DNA from: Morella rubra
Lineage: Eukaryota; Streptophyta; Magnoliopsida; Fagales; Myricaceae
Length of the DNA stretch: 64,000 nt
NCBI GenBank assembly: GCA_003952965.2
Contig: CM025853.1
Location: 14,040,068-14,104,067, forward strand
Reading direction: 5' to 3'
Part shown: one piece after another, positions 10,484 to 22,890 of the stretch
Numbering within the stretch: the first letter of the stretch is position 1
Layout: every line of letters starts with the position of its first letter
The notes under the pieces: model-generated
The model's database searches: none
The model's input: only the letters and a program-made list of their open reading frames with translations
Told to the model about the DNA's origin: nothing
Translations under genes and position numbers: made by a program

Positions 10484-11698
10484 TAAGCATAAACTAACTC
10501 GAACACTTAATTACAAATACAAAAATTAAAAGGCTCCTAATGAATATAGTGTAGTTGGCTCACGTGTCATGTAGTTTTGGTCACTTAACTCTTCTATAAT
10601 TTTTTTATTTAAAAAAAAAAAACTATTTTAATAAACAAGTGGAATATGCAACTTTTCATATGTACTTTAAAGAGGACGCGTCATTAAAACAATTATCGTT
10701 TTTTAAATATTCCGAAGTGAAGGAAAAAAATGATGGTTTAAATTTAAAAAACAGTTGATAGATTCGAGGGTAAGAAAAAATTATAAATACACAGATAATA
10801 ATCTAATAGTCATTAATATTTTAAAAAACCTGTATTTAAAGTAGGAATTGACATTGAAAAACAATTAATAATAGTCATTAAAAAGGATTTCTGTTTTTTG
10901 GTAGCTACTAGAGTGATATACGGAGGGCGAGGAGCCATCGAGTCTATACATCATGCAGAAGTGTTTACACATGCGTAACGTAACAAAAGAGCACTTTAAA
11001 TTTGGAACTGAGATCTGCAGGGGTAATCTGGTGAAAGAGGAAATACTTGTTTTTTTGGGACGAGAGAGAAAATAACTAAAAGTATTTGCCTTGAATTTTT
11101 GACGTCCACGAAGAAGAAACAAGATTTAATTATATTGAGGGCAGGGAAGGGAAGGGCAGACACGTCTTCACGAGCGAATTGCTGGCCGACAAGAAAGATA
11201 TCCTACTTGCCACGCTTTCTTCAAGTCTTCATGGTTTCCACTAAATCCTATGTTCAGTTCTTCTGCTCTGATCACTGATCACAGCTTCTTCAGTCATCCA
11301 TTTGAAAATTAAAGTACTATTTATTAAAATTGATCAAAACCCAAGGACCAAATAGCTGTATAACCCATTTCAAACTATAGCTCTCTCTTCTACCTACAAA
11401 GACCACTAATATTAGAGTAAGATTAATGTCGTAGAACTTATGTGTCATTTGGAATTGACACGCTCGTAAGAGATACGTAGTTTAGGCGATCTAGAGATCT
11501 TTCTTCTTTTAAAGGCTGCCGCCCCTTCCTCACCGCAAAAACCTCACCTAACTTAAGAAAAGTTACTAGAAGTAGTACACTTCCTTCTAGCTAGCCAGAT
11601 GTTCTATGTGATACTCCGCGTTTTGTACACCTGGTGAACCAATGAGGTGACCGTGGCGAGGATATTTCTTCATGCCCATAACGTTTCCGTCAGTCTTT
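10484..11698. other. Non-coding stretch, nothing recognised
   Basis: AT-rich sequence with stops in all frames and no terminal repeats, RNA gene or promoter that I can defend. The longest frame (10865-11122, minus) has no recognisable domain. Confidence 0.6.
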
Positions 11699-11723
11699 AT
11701 ATATATATATATATATATATATA
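11699..11723. repeat. (TA)n microsatellite
   Basis: About twelve consecutive TA units. Confidence 0.97.
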
Positions 11724-11775
11724 AGGAGAGGGAGCAATTAGTATAGCAATTTTCTGTGGGCGTGACTATTGTTGT

Positions 11776-12256
11776 TAGGGCTGCACAACCGGAAATCCGG
11801 TTGTACCTAAAATGAAGGACCGACCAAGTCTAAAGCGGTCCGGTCTGACCACTTAAGTGGTCCAGACCGGTTTATTTTTTTTTCTTAATTTTTTTTTTAA
11901 TTTTTTCCTAAGTTTTTGTTTTTTTGGTAAATCAAGGGAATGGAGAACTTAATTTCGAAGGGGGCAAGCCGGAAGGGACTCAAGGGACTAGGGAGGGCGT
12001 CAAAATGCATAATTTTGACTTAGGGTTTTTATTTTTAAGTTTAAAATTTGTATTAAAAAAATTTTAAAAAATATTTATTATTTAAATTAATAAATGCGGT
12101 CCGGTCCAGTCCAGACCGGATCCCAAATGGCTTGGACTAGACGGTACCGGATAAAACCGGTTTTTTAAATGCGGTCTAGACCGGACCGGATTTGGACCAC
12201 TAAGACACAAATCGGTCTGATCCGTTTGGTCTGCGGTTCGGTTTTGTGCAGCCCCA
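11776..12256. mobile_element. Non-autonomous hAT-type element (MITE-like), 481 bp
   Basis: The left end TAGGGCTGCACA and the right end TGTGCAGCCCCA form a 12-bp terminal inverted repeat of hAT style. The flanking 8-bp sequences ATTGTTGT (11768-11775) and CTTGCTGT (12257-12264) agree at six of eight positions, consistent with an aged 8-bp hAT target duplication. Inside both ends are repeated GGTCCGGTC/GACCGGACC units that can pair. There is no coding capacity. Confidence 0.7.
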
Positions 12257-12362
12257 CTTGCTGTAGAATATCCGATTTGAGTGCTAGCTCACTGTCAGTC
12301 TACTCTCAAGATCCGGTTTGCTCATTGGGAACCCAACTGAGACCACCCCACATCGATACCAA

Positions 12363-12890
12363 GACGTCGTAGCATCACTGCCCTGTGACCCTCATGATGT
12401 CTAGGCTTCGTCTTTGGGACTTCATCGTCGTCGCCATTGGACATACGTATTATACTGCTGTAATACCCTACCAGAACTCAAGCCCTTTTGGTGGTCTTAC
12501 AAGTAAACTGAGAATTTAATTATTGATCTATTTTATTTCACGGTCCAGGTTTTAACCGATACAGGTGGCCTTTCGAGGAGCTATTTTAGTTCTATATGAT
12601 TTTTTCAATAGGTGATTGTATTGCATCGATATATATCTGCATGCCTACAATACGACGTCGTAGCATCACTGCGATATGCCTTCAGTGACAATGTGTCCAC
12701 ACTCATGATGTATAAGTATAACCAATATTTTCTTTAATTTACTTTGGCTTCTATCACCTTCGTCTTTGATATACACTACAACAAAAAATGGACTTCAACA
12801 AATCGTCGTTAAAATTCAAAACAATGCCATTTTATCCTTCATCAACGGACATACGTATAGTGCTGTTTGCATAGCTGCTGTAATTGTGCC
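12363..12890. repeat. Imperfect direct repeat
   Basis: GACGTCGTAGCATCACTGC occurs at about 12363 and again at about 12655. Each copy is followed by an ACTCATGATGT-like block, a TTCGTCTTTG block and GGACATACGTAT. The second copy is expanded by extra sequence, including a CACTACAACAAAAAATGG stretch at 12774 that resembles a CACTA terminus. No coding potential. Confidence 0.45.
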
Positions 12891-13032
12891 TGTAAGTCCA
12901 TTGCTAGAAGTCCAGCGCCGTTTTTTCGCCACTGCTAAGTGCTGGTCAGTGCCAGCTAGGTGAGGGTAGGCAATTGCCTAAGGCCACCACCCTAATAAGG
13001 CCTCATAAAGATCTATTCAAGTCATTATTAAA

Positions 13033-13041
13033 TTAATTTTT
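13033..13041 (+). repeat. Left 9-bp target site duplication of the MULE
   Basis: TTAATTTTT, identical to 33060-33068 on the other side of the element. Nine bases is the MULE standard. Confidence 0.9.
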
Positions 13042-13240
13042 GGCTTAATATAAAATATAGTCCTTGGGGTTTGGCTCATAAATGATCCTTGGGGTTTCAT
13101 TCGTTCCACACAGGTCCCTAGGCTTTCTCTTTGTTTTTTCTTGGTCCGTCCGTCAATTGAAGCCCAGCGCCGTTACGGAAAATTACAACGTGGCCATTTA
13201 ATTTGTGATACGTGTAAAAAAACCCACATCAGCACGCCAC
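13042..13240 (+). repeat. Left terminal inverted repeat of the MULE
   Basis: It pairs with 32857-33059 over about 200 bp at roughly 85% identity by eye, including a block with ACGGAAAATTACAACGTGGC and another with CCCACATCAGCACGCCAC. It should carry the promoter of the transposase gene. Confidence 0.93.
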
Positions 13241-14580
13241 GTCGCGACATCTCATTTCCCCCCCACCATCGTGCAGTTTGGTATTGCGCGACTAACATTC
13301 CCAAATATGCCACTAACATTCCCAAATTGAAACCCGCAACCCACGAACCCTAACTTCGAGCGTTAGATGAAGCCTAAGTTCCAGCGACCCATGAACCTTA
13401 ACTACGCTAATTTTCTCTGGTCCACCAAATTGCAGAGTCCGTTATCAGCATCACCACCATCAGCATCGCCAACATTTCTCCACCCAAGGTATTGTGGCTG
13501 TGTATTTTGTTTCCAATGTCTTAGCCCCAAATTTCCATATTCTTCACGGTTTGAAAATTTTGCATTGTTGAGAAAGGAGTCACTCTTTTTCAGTTGTGCT
13601 CTTCTTTTATTATGTGTATGGAGGTGCTTGCGTGATAGTTATAGGAGATTGGGTATTACGTGATTAACGACTGCTCATCTTTCCCATGTATTCTTGTCTG
13701 TTCGTTGGGGTGTTGTGGGACCTGAAGTGGGGAAAGGAAACCCATATGAAGTTAAATAATATTGTTATATAGTTGTATAGTCAGTGATTTCGTTGGGTAT
13801 ATTAAGGTGTCTGTAGTTGGGGTATTGTGTCAGTGATTTGGCTATTTGTTGTTGAAGTCTTTCAGTATAGTGGATACTTTGTTAGATATTATGTTTCAAA
13901 AGCACCTCCGTTTGTCTCTCTGCTTGGGTTCATGTGGGACCCTTCATTTGGGGGAAAGGAAACTTGTATGAAGTGGACCATGATTTATTGTCTGCTGCCA
14001 TTTAAGTTCACAATTGAAAGTGAATAATTCATGTGGGACCCGTCCTCTTTATGTGTTTGAAGTGTATATTTTTTGTCTGATTCTTGGTGAATGTGCATTG
14101 GGGGAAGGTGCTTTATGTTTTTTAAGTGTATTCTTCCTTCATTCCCTTTCTTGGCTTCTATTGCATTTACTACTGGGATAAGAACATATAGGAATTAGTC
14201 TACTACTTTCTTCATTCCCTTTGACAAGCTGCATGCTCTTTTTTATGTTGATTTCCACCACCAGGTTTAAGCATCCCACGAACTGTCAGCATCATCATTT
14301 TTTATTTTTTATTTTGTTTATTTTTGTCTCTTGTCAGGCGAAGGTGCATTGGGGTAGATGATTTTTCTGTTGTCCATATGAACCGTAGTGGTCCCCTTTT
14401 TGCACTGGCTTGTTTGCATGGCTTATTTAGATTTCTCACTCGCTGCCGTTTGCATGGCTTGTTTGCAAATTCCTCAAATTGCACGACTTCTTTTAATTTA
14501 TTTTTGCATGACTTGATATGGCTAGGTTTCTTGTTTAATATGATTTGAACACAACTAATAAATTATTCATTTATTACAAA
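13241..14580 (+). other. MULE leader region upstream of the transposase reading frame
   Basis: No conserved protein. A CACCCAAG|GTATTGTGG donor-like site near 13490 and several pyrimidine tracts suggest an untranslated first exon and a long leader intron before the first coding block at 14583. The small frame at 13367-13663 has no recognised domain. Confidence 0.4.
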
Positions 14581-14582
14581 CG

Positions 14583-14900
14583 GTGAGATTGTTAATTCAT
14601 CATGGTGGGACGATGAACTTTGTACGAGGAGGTTATGTAGGTGGTCAGATCACCTTCCTTGGTGATCTGGACCCAGACTACATAAGTGTGACGCATATTC
14701 TGAAGCACGTAAAGGTGGAACTGAAGTACAACAATGTGAAGAGAATGTGGTGCAAGTTTGGTCGAGATTTGTTTGTGGATTCAATGGTTGTTCATGAATC
14801 TGATGCTGACGTGTTAAGGGTTATCGACCGAATTAGTAACAGTAATTTGTGGGACGACCTCTATATATATTTGGAGCATAGTGACGCCGAAACAAGATAG
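14583..14900 (+). pseudogene. mudrA-like transposase, N-terminal PB1-like block
   Basis: A 105-residue stretch with LLIHHGGTMNFVRGGYVGGQ, then DLDPDYISVTHILKHVKVEL and a C-terminal WDDLYIYLEH. It matches the N-terminal PB1-like domain that precedes the DNA-binding domain in many plant MULE transposases, where a strand-rich start and a VYVEH-type end are usual. The frame has no upstream ATG of its own; it probably begins in an earlier exon. The next coding block of the same gene is near 15310. Confidence 0.65.
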
Positions 14901-15310
14901 CGATTATCCTGTAGGCTAGGGCAATCGGTATGTTGCAAGGGAAGACACCGAATTCTTCCCAAAAATCTCAGAGAGAATTCTCAAATTCAAATTATTCAAT
15001 CATGTGGTCCAAATCGGATTCAAAAATAATTTCCAAAACGATAAAGGAAAGAAAACCAACCAAAAATAAGTTTTTGAGAGGGAAAAAAACGTTTTTAGGG
15101 CTCAAAAAGAGGCACACCGAAGTATAGCTGGGTGACCATGACGTACACGCCGAAAAGAGCTTTTCGAATTGGGGTCATGGGCTCGAATCGGATACTCGTA
15201 GCCAAAGTTATGACCAAAAAACGACACGTGCACAAAACTGCCCCAATTAGGTTAGATTACGATTTTCTTGCCATCCTTGCGCTGATCTACCCACTCAAGG
15301 TAATTCAACG
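14901..15310 (+). other. Unassigned stretch between two MULE coding blocks
   Basis: It separates the PB1-like block from the acidic block. Phrases such as GGCTCGAATCGGATACTCGTAGCC and the purine-rich ACGATAAAGGAAAG tract look like repeat DNA rather than MULE coding sequence. It may be an intron or a small insertion. I cannot classify it. Confidence 0.35.
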
Positions 15311-15723
15311 CCATCAATGTGGAATCTGACAGCTCAATGTTGTCTGACTCAGCTCCCCATGCATCACATAGCGTGGACATACTAGATTTATTCGATGTAG
15401 ATGGATTGGGAGAGAGAATTAGAGATGGATTGGGAGAGTGGTTGGGAGAGGGAATCGGTGCTGATGTATTGGGTGTTGAGTGATTGGGAGAGAGAATTGG
15501 AAATGGATTGGGTGTAAAGAGAATGGGTGCTGATGTATTGGGTGCTGAGGGATTAGGAGAGGGAACTGGAGATGGATTGGGTGCCGAGGGATGGGGTGCT
15601 GAGGGCTTGGGAGGGAATGAGGAGTCTGAAGTTGGGTCTGAAAATAGTGGTACTGACTCTGAGACTCAACGTGCCAGATTGAGTGACATATACGACACTG
15701 ATGAGGGGGAAGAAGGGCTGCCC
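15311..15723 (+). pseudogene. mudrA-like transposase, acidic and glycine-rich linker before the Copia insertion
   Basis: The frame gives SDSAPHASHSVDILDLFDVD, then a repeated GLGE(R/G)xGxGLG block, then an acidic segment (SDIYDTDEGEEG). One in-frame stop lies at about 15480. The Copia element interrupts the gene right after this block, and the acidic linker resumes at 27942. Low-complexity acidic linkers before the DNA-binding domain are usual in this family. Confidence 0.55.
15402..15612 (+). repeat. Coding minisatellite (GGATTGGGAGAG units)
   Basis: Variants of GGATTGGGAGAGxGAAT and TGATGTATTGGGTGCTGAG recur about ten times, giving a Gly-Leu-Gly-Glu rich protein stretch. Confidence 0.8.
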
Positions 15724-17217
15724 TGTTGGCTTTTAGTCACAATCAATGTTTTGATGATAACAATAGAAGTAATTGAGATGTGAAGCAAAGCGGGTCCAAA
15801 ATGAGCACGAAGCGATCAAGCAACATCCCCTTCAATGGAAGTGCACTTAAAGTGAAGACTCAAGTGCTAAATCTTTGTAACTCTAAGACTTCATCTTTAA
15901 CAAGGATTTGAACCACACACTTGCATATTTCTTCAAAATTGCATCCAAGACTTTGCACTCGAATCCCTCAAGTTGGAAGATCATTTTAAAGCTTTACTAA
16001 ACTCTCAAACTCTTCTATTAGTTCGACCCTTTTCTTTAAGTTGGGTTCACTCTCAACACCCAAAGCGGATCCAAAATGAGCACGAAGCGATCAAGCAACA
16101 TCAATGGAAGTGCTCTTAAAGTGAAGACTCAAGATGCTAGGGTAATCTTTGTAACTCTAAGACTTCATCTTTAACAAGGATTTGAACCACACACTTGCAT
16201 ATTTCTTCAAAACTTGCATGAACTGTTTTACCACTTGTTTTGAAGATTTAAAAATGTTTTAAATGGCTTTAAAATATCCCAATTAAACTCTCAAACCTTT
16301 TATATACTTATGAGAAGTTAGTCTTTAAAATTGGGTATTTTAAGTTGGTCAAAATCGTGTTTTTAAAACAACCGGATCATGTGCTTAAGTTGAGGAGGTC
16401 GACCGGCTGTAACCGACCGCTTGGTATAACCGTTAGTTTGCTGTTCTGAACATTATGACGTTGGTAACGTAAACCTATTGTTCTGAATTTTTACAGCTCG
16501 ACTCCAACGGCTATTTTTCTTATGAGGCCTATATAAAGCCATTCCTACGCCTTTTAAAAGTTGCTGAACAACAAAATCATTTTACTAAGGCTAAGAGTGA
16601 TCTAAAACCTTTCAATCCTTGTTCAAACATCATTCACACATAATCAACACTTTCACATCCTTGTTGTTGTGTGAAGCCTAAGAGATAGAAATTTCTCATT
16701 GTAACATCTACTCCATCAAGGGAGTTTTAGTGAGCATTTTCGTTCATCCCTATACACTATTAAGAGAGTGATTCTCTTGTTTCCTTTTGGTGAGGGTTGT
16801 TCATCAAAAGAAGGAGTTTGGAGAGGTTTGTTCTCAAACTCGTTCTTGAGGCTTGAAGAGGTGTTTCTCAAGCTCAAGTGTAAGGAAACTCTCCCTTGGT
16901 TGAAGGGAGCATAGTGGAAAACCTCAAGGCTCGGTAAAGGAGCTTGAGGGGTGGATGTAGGCGGGTTTGCCGAACCACCTAAAAATCTTGTGTTTGCTTC
17001 TCTTCCCTTATCTCATTACATTGTGCTATTAGTTTCTTGTTCTAAGTTTTATTTCTCTATTTAAGTTGCAATATATATTCTTGTGTTCAATCTTTTATTG
17101 CAATCGTTTCTCTTTGTGAGACTTGTAGCTAGCAAACACTTTCTAAAGGGTGAGTTTCGAAAAAGTTTTGAAACCCAATTCACCCCCTCTTGGGTTGCCT
17201 TAATCCTAGGATTTACA
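15724..17217 (+). repeat. 5' LTR of the nested Copia element (1,494 bp)
   Basis: Starts TGTTGGCTTTTAGTCAC and ends CTAGGATTTACA. It contains an internal near-repeat: the block from 15789 to about 15943 recurs at 16062 to about 16217. It lacks most of the GCGGTCGACCG units found in the 3' LTR. Confidence 0.92.
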
Positions 17218-17231
17218 ATTGGTATCAGAGC
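17218..17231 (+). other. Primer binding site (initiator tRNA-Met type) of the nested Copia element
   Basis: ATTGGTATCAGAGC follows the 5' LTR end directly. Confidence 0.9.
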
Positions 17232-17272
17232 TTGGTGCTCTCTTTAGCAAGATTTAACAATCTTGAGTTAGA

Positions 17273-18642
17273 ATGGCAACTTCAAGCAACAACTCTCATG
17301 TTGAGGGACTCTCAACATCTAGACCTCCTTCCTTCAATGGAAGTGATTACTCCTATTGGAAAGCAAGGATGAAAATTTATTTTCAATCCATTGACTTTGA
17401 TCTATGGCTTTGTATTTTAAATGGACCTCACTACCCTATGAAAGCCGTAGGTGAGACAATTGTCTCTAACCCTGAATGAGTATACCGATGAAGACAAGAA
17501 GAAAATTTCTATGAATGCTAGAGCTATGAACATTCTTTATTGTGCTTTAGAGAGAAGTGAATTCAATAGAATATCTACTTGTGTTAGTGCAAAAGAAATT
17601 TGGCATTCTTTAGAAATCACTCATGAAGGTACAAACCAAGTGAAAGAATCTAAGATAAGCATGCTAGTTCATAGCTATGAATTGTTTAAGATGAAACGGA
17701 AGAAAACATTGGTGACATGCTTACTAGATTTACTAATATTGTAAATGATTTAAATGCTCTTGGAAAAATGTACACTAACTCCGATTTGGTGAGAAAAGTT
17801 CTTAGATCACTACCAAAGACTTGGGAAGCCAAAGTCACCGCTATTCAAGAAGCAAAGGACCTCACCAAATTGCCTTTGGAAGAGCTTGTTGGATCCCTTA
17901 TGACTCACGAAATCACCATGAAGGGACATGAGGAGGAAAGTTCAAAAAGAAGAAGCATAGCCTTGAAATCCTCCGTAGTTGAGATTGAAGAAGATAATGA
18001 TGATAGTGGAGATGAGGATATTGCTCTCATGACAAGGAATTTTAGAAACTTCCTCAAGAGAAAGCAAGGAAGGAAGAACTTCAAAGATTTCAAGAGAGAA
18101 GAGCCAAAGAAGGAATACCCAAAGATGGATAACAAGAAGGACCACATCACTTGCTACAAGTGCAAGAAACCCGGTCACATTAAGGCGGATTGCCACTTCT
18201 CAAATATAAAAAGAAAGCTATGAAAGCTACTTGGGAAGATAGCGATTCAAGCTCCTCCGATGAAGAAGATGAGGGAGAAATCGCAAACATGTGCTTCATG
18301 GCTCTAGAAGATGATGAGGTATATCTCTCGGATCTTGAAGATTCAAAACCTTCATATGATGAATTAGAAAATGCTTTTGATGAGTTATACATTACGTTTG
18401 AAAAGCTTAAACTCAAATACAATGTTTTGAAAAAGAAGCATTCACTAGCTACAAGTGACCTTGATTCCTTAAATGACGAACAAGGAAATTTGAAACTAGA
18501 GAATGAGGAATTGAAACTAAAAGTTTCAACTTTAGAAATTGAGAACAAAGCTTTCAAAGATAAGGTTACTCGTCAAAACACTATTCTTGAAAAATTCACT
18601 CAAGGAAGCAAAGCTTTGAAGAACATTCTAAACCATCAAAGA
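17273..18642 (+). pseudogene. Copia gag (fossil)
   Basis: The ATG at 17273 begins MATSSNNSHVEGL and leads into PPSFNGSDYSYWKARMKIYF, the usual start of SIRE-type gag. Further blocks are WHSLEITHEGTNQVKESKIS and VRKVLRSLPKTWEAKVTAI. A zinc knuckle CYKCKKPGHIKADC lies at about 18150-18195, and an acidic coiled-coil tail reaches 18642, where a Gypsy LTR is inserted. It encodes the particle protein. Interrupted more than once. Confidence 0.85.
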
Positions 18643-21610
18643 TGTGAGACCCCAACCTTATTTCTATCATTTTAAAGAATTATGACTCCCTAAGTTTGTA
18701 TTGCTCTAATTATTATTATTACTCTAATTTTCGAGAAGGCATGTATGGGGAGATTAATCTAAAGTTATGTCTAGGTGGAATTTTCCCCTAGTGTTTTTAT
18801 GAGTTTTAAGCTAGGATTTAAATGTTATATTATTTGCAATTGTTAAAGTTTGAGTAATTGAGATTAATTAGGCTAATTATTTTAATTAATGGAATATGTC
18901 CCTAAGTTACAATATTTGGAAGAAATTTAATTAGGGCTTTAAAGAATTTATTAGGCTTTAACTTGAAAATTGTGTGAACTTAGGTTTAAAATGGAGATAT
19001 GGGGAAATTAATTTAGCTGAAATAAATTATAAAAAAAAAAAGTGAAAAGAGGAAATCACTGTGAAGCAGGAAGAAGGACGGGGCCCCCCCCAACCACCCT
19101 TCTTCTTTCCCCTCAAAACAAATTCACGCTTAACACTTTTTCCCCCCTCTCTTGCCGCATTTTTAATTTCCCCTTGCCCTAAAAACCGCATCTTTCACTT
19201 GCCCTAAAACACCTAACCGAGAAGAAGAAAGGAGAAGAAAGAAGAAGAAAAGGAGAAGAAGAAGAAGAAGAAAAGGAGAAAGAGGAGAGAAAACAAAGGT
19301 AAATCCGGCCCATTCTGCTGGCCGAAAAACACTACCCCATCTCTCCCATTTTCTTCTTGTTTTCCTTTGATGGTTGGTTGTTGTTTTAATGGTAGTTGTC
19401 TAGGTTGTTTCCTCCTTGTGTTCATGGGTGTTTATTGTAGATCTTGCAAGTATTTAAGAGTAGTATAGATCTTACATGAAAACATGGGAAAATATGGCTA
19501 GATCTGAAATAAGGGTTCAAGAGAAATCGTTTATGTGATCTAAGTGTTTGATAAAAGCCTAACGAGAGGATGAATCTATTTTGGCATGTATGGCCGAATA
19601 TTATTGTTTGATGTATAGTTTAGCATGTTACTTTTGAAACCACCAACCTATGTTAGTATTATGTCAATCCTGAAAAAAAATGCATGTATGTTGCCCAAAA
19701 ATTGTGTTAATATTTTAGCCATCAATGCATGATGTTGGGTTGTAAAGCACATGAATGAATTGAGTTGAGTGGATTGTTGGTTTGGATTAAGGTTGAGAAG
19801 ATCATTGTTGTTGCTGAAATTTAATCTCTGCAGCTTTCAAGGCTCGAATTTGGAGTGTGTTCTGATGCACTTGTGCTTATCCCTTGATCTTAAGAGGATC
19901 CTAGATCGTAGGCCTAGGAAATAGAAAGATTTTAAGCCATACCTTGGATGATTCCGATAACTATCGAGTGAGATATGCGTTGTTCAAGGCCCGGACGTTC
20001 AAGCTGCCAGCAGCCTTGCATATCCGGAATATTAGCTCATTTCGGATACCTTTTGAGGGATCATTTTAAGTCCAAATTTTACGAGGTTGGTCTTGAATTT
20101 TAATTTTAAGGAAGAGGAACATTTTAAGATAAATTTCGTGTGATTTAGAAGGTAAAATGAATGAGTTGTAGTATTTTGAAAATGGAAGGCCGAGCTGGAA
20201 TCAGCGACAGCGTTGTTGTAGGATTTTCGATAAGAAGTGTTTGTGAAAATGTATAGTAAGCTGTTGTACATTTTACCCCCAATCTTGACTTTCAGAATAA
20301 ATTTCATATAATTCGGAGCCATGATTTTTAAGTTAAAATTTTTAAGAATCGATGCCCGCTTGGACGTCCTCAACAGTTGTATTTTCGGATCAAGTTTAGA
20401 ATCCAATTTCTTATGGATTCGGCATCCTTAGAAGAACATTTGTATTATAGGGTCACCTTGATAAGTCAAACAATATGGGTGGTGATTTTTGTATGATGAG
20501 TGAATATTTGAACGACTACTCTATACATTTAGTAAGCCTATGAATAACTTTAGTATGAATCAATTGTAGGCAAGGTGCTGCCATTCGCTCAAGTGGACGG
20601 AGGTAAGTGGAATTTGTAAGTAGAAACTTACGTTTTTCTGAAAAACTGGAATGATACACAACATGAAAGTATCTATGAATAAGCATATCAAGCATGGCAT
20701 GACCCGAGTATTTGCATGATTTTCTTGAATGAAAAAGAAAGTTTTGTGCAAATGAAAGCATGAGGAGTATTATGATTTCTCATTATTAAGCATGGCATTA
20801 TCAAGCATGACATGACATGAGCATTTGCATAAGTTTCTTTGTGCAAATGAAAAATGATAAGTATGTTATCACAAGTCAAGTTAAAGGGCTAAATAAGATG
20901 GTCGGTACCGTACCAATAAGAATAGGACATCCACTCCGAAGGACGAATGCGAGAAGGAAGGATGGGTGGAGAAGGATGGGTCCCGAGGTATGTGCAATCA
21001 CACCGAAGGATGCTTGCAAGAAGGTGTGAACCTCCAAGGGTTGAGTCTAGCCATTAGGCCTGGGGCCACAACAAGGGCTAGCTCAACCAAATGATGTGTT
21101 CCCAAGGGAAAAGGGAATAGTTCCGAAAGGAACGCACAATCCTGACTTTAGGGGTAAATGGAGCGTGATAAGTAGCCAAATAAGGAAAGAAAGGTTTTCA
21201 AGAAAGAAATTTTTCAAGCAAGAAATGTTTTTTTTTCAAAATCAAGTACATCGTCTCATGCATATGCAAGCATCAATATACATTCATGATTTATGCAAGA
21301 CATGCATTATTTATTGCATATAAACCCTTACTGAGTCTTTCGACTCACAGTTTTAAATTGTACCATTCCAGAAACATTTCAGGTGGGGAAACCTAGAAGA
21401 GGGACCGACGAGGATGTCCTCTTCCCTTTTTGTTGTTTCATTAAAGGATTAGATATAATTTTTTGAAGAGCCGACATGAGCCTTCCGTTGTGTGGTGGTC
21501 ATGGGTTATTCGGCCTAGTAAGGTTTAAGGTTTTTTTAACCGATTGGTATTTTGAGACTGTGTTGTAATTACTCCAAGTTGTTGATCGAGATGCAAATGT
21601 TAGAGATAGG
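18643..21610 (+). mobile_element. Gypsy (Tekay-like) LTR inserted in the Copia gag, truncated at its right end
   Basis: Starts TGTGAGACCCCAACCTTA, like the LTR at 59732, and runs parallel to it for about 2.9 kb. Shared blocks include GTGAGATATGCGTTGTTCAA, GGTCGGTACCGTACC and GAGCCGACATGAGCC. Identity by eye is roughly 85%. The last about 150 bases of the full LTR are not present here, and no gag or pol follows, so it is a truncated solo LTR. The exact right border within 21590-21625 and a target duplication are unclear. Confidence 0.85.
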
Positions 21611-21625
21611 TTCGTACATGTTTTT

Positions 21626-22100
21626 TGACAAAAGTGGATTAGGCTACAAGCCCCATAAAAATGAAAAGTATTTCAAAACCTTCTTTGTCAAAGCTAAATT
21701 CTCAAATGAATCTCTTCATACTTGTAACTTTTGCAACAAGAATGGACATCTAATATTTGATTGTCCTCTCAAGAAACTTGGATGCAAAGCTCTTAGAAAG
21801 ATATGGGTTCCAAAAGGAACTATTGCTAACCCAAATGGACCCAAAAAGTTTTGGGCACCAAAAGCTTCATCTTTGTTTTGTAGGATTCAAGGAAAAAGAA
21901 ATGCAATAGTTGGTTCTTGGATAGTGGTTGTTCAAGACACATGACCGGTGACCCATCAAGATTCTCAAGCCTATCAACCATCAAAGGTGGAAATGTAACA
22001 TTTGGCGACAACTCCAAAGGGAAAATCATTGGTATAGGTAATATTGGTGGTAACTCTCTTCCTTTAATTGAAAATGTCCTATTGGTTGATAAATTGAAGC
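21626..22100 (+). pseudogene. Copia gag tail and aspartic protease (fossil)
   Basis: After the Gypsy LTR the Copia sequence resumes with a second zinc knuckle (CNFCNKNGHLIFDC, about 21722-21763) and KKFWAPKA. The protease signature LDSGCSRHMTGD follows near 21918-21950, with GGNVTFGDNSKGKIIGIG after it. This is the normal gag-protease junction of SIRE-type Copia elements. Confidence 0.82.
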
Positions 22101-22109
22101 ATAAGTAGA

Positions 22110-22880
22110 CCACTACAATCACTTCATTGGGATTTATTTGGTCCATCAAGAATTAAAAGTCTTGGTGGAAAGTCCTATGCCTTTGTAATTGTGGGTGACT
22201 ACTCTAGGTTCACTTGGATTTTGTTTTTAGCTTCAAAAGATGAAGCCATTCATGAGTTCATTAAATTCTCAAAAAGGGTGCAAAATGCAAAAGGATACAC
22301 CATTGTGGCCATTAGAAGTGACCATGGTGGTGAATTCGTAAATGAGAAGTTTGAATCTTTTTGTAGCATGAATGGTTATGAGCATAATTTTTCAACACCT
22401 AGAACTCCTCAACAAAATGGGGTTGTTGAGAGAAAGAATAGAACTATTCAAGAGATGGCAAGAACTATTTTAATGAAAATAAGTTACCAAAATATTTTTG
22501 GGCCAACAAAAAGTTACTAAATAGAGAACATCCGTGAGCCTCTTCAATATCCCAAAGAAAGAGCTCCCAACATCCATTATTTCAAAGTTTTTGGTTGTAA
22601 ATGCTTCATTTTAAATACCAAAGACAACCTTGGAAAATTTGATTCTAAAACCGATGTTGGAATTTTCCTTGGATACTCTAATTCGAGTAAAGCTTATAGA
22701 GTTTATAACAAAAGGATTCTTTGTGTTGAAGAATCAATGCATATCACTTTTGATGAAACTAATGGTCCGTTTGAGAAAAATGCAAGTGTAGATATTGAAG
22801 ATATTGAGGGGAGATGGAAGAACTTGAGATCAAGGATAACCCCACTCAAAACAAGGAAGCTCAATTCCAAGTGAAGAAAT
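22110..22880 (+). pseudogene. Copia integrase (fossil)
   Basis: Visible blocks are VGDYSRFTWILFLASKDEA, RSDHGGEFVNEKFESFC and TPQQNGVVERKNRT, the D,D and E of the catalytic triad of Copia integrases. At 22550-22760 come HYFKVFGCKCFI and FLGYSNSSKAYR, the conserved C-terminal integrase segment. Interrupted. Confidence 0.85.
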
Positions 22881-22890
22881 TATTCAACCA

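Noticed and set aside
17905-18557. Minus-strand Ser/Phe-rich frames opposite the Copia gag
   Set aside because: Shadows of the Lys/Glu-rich gag on the other strand.
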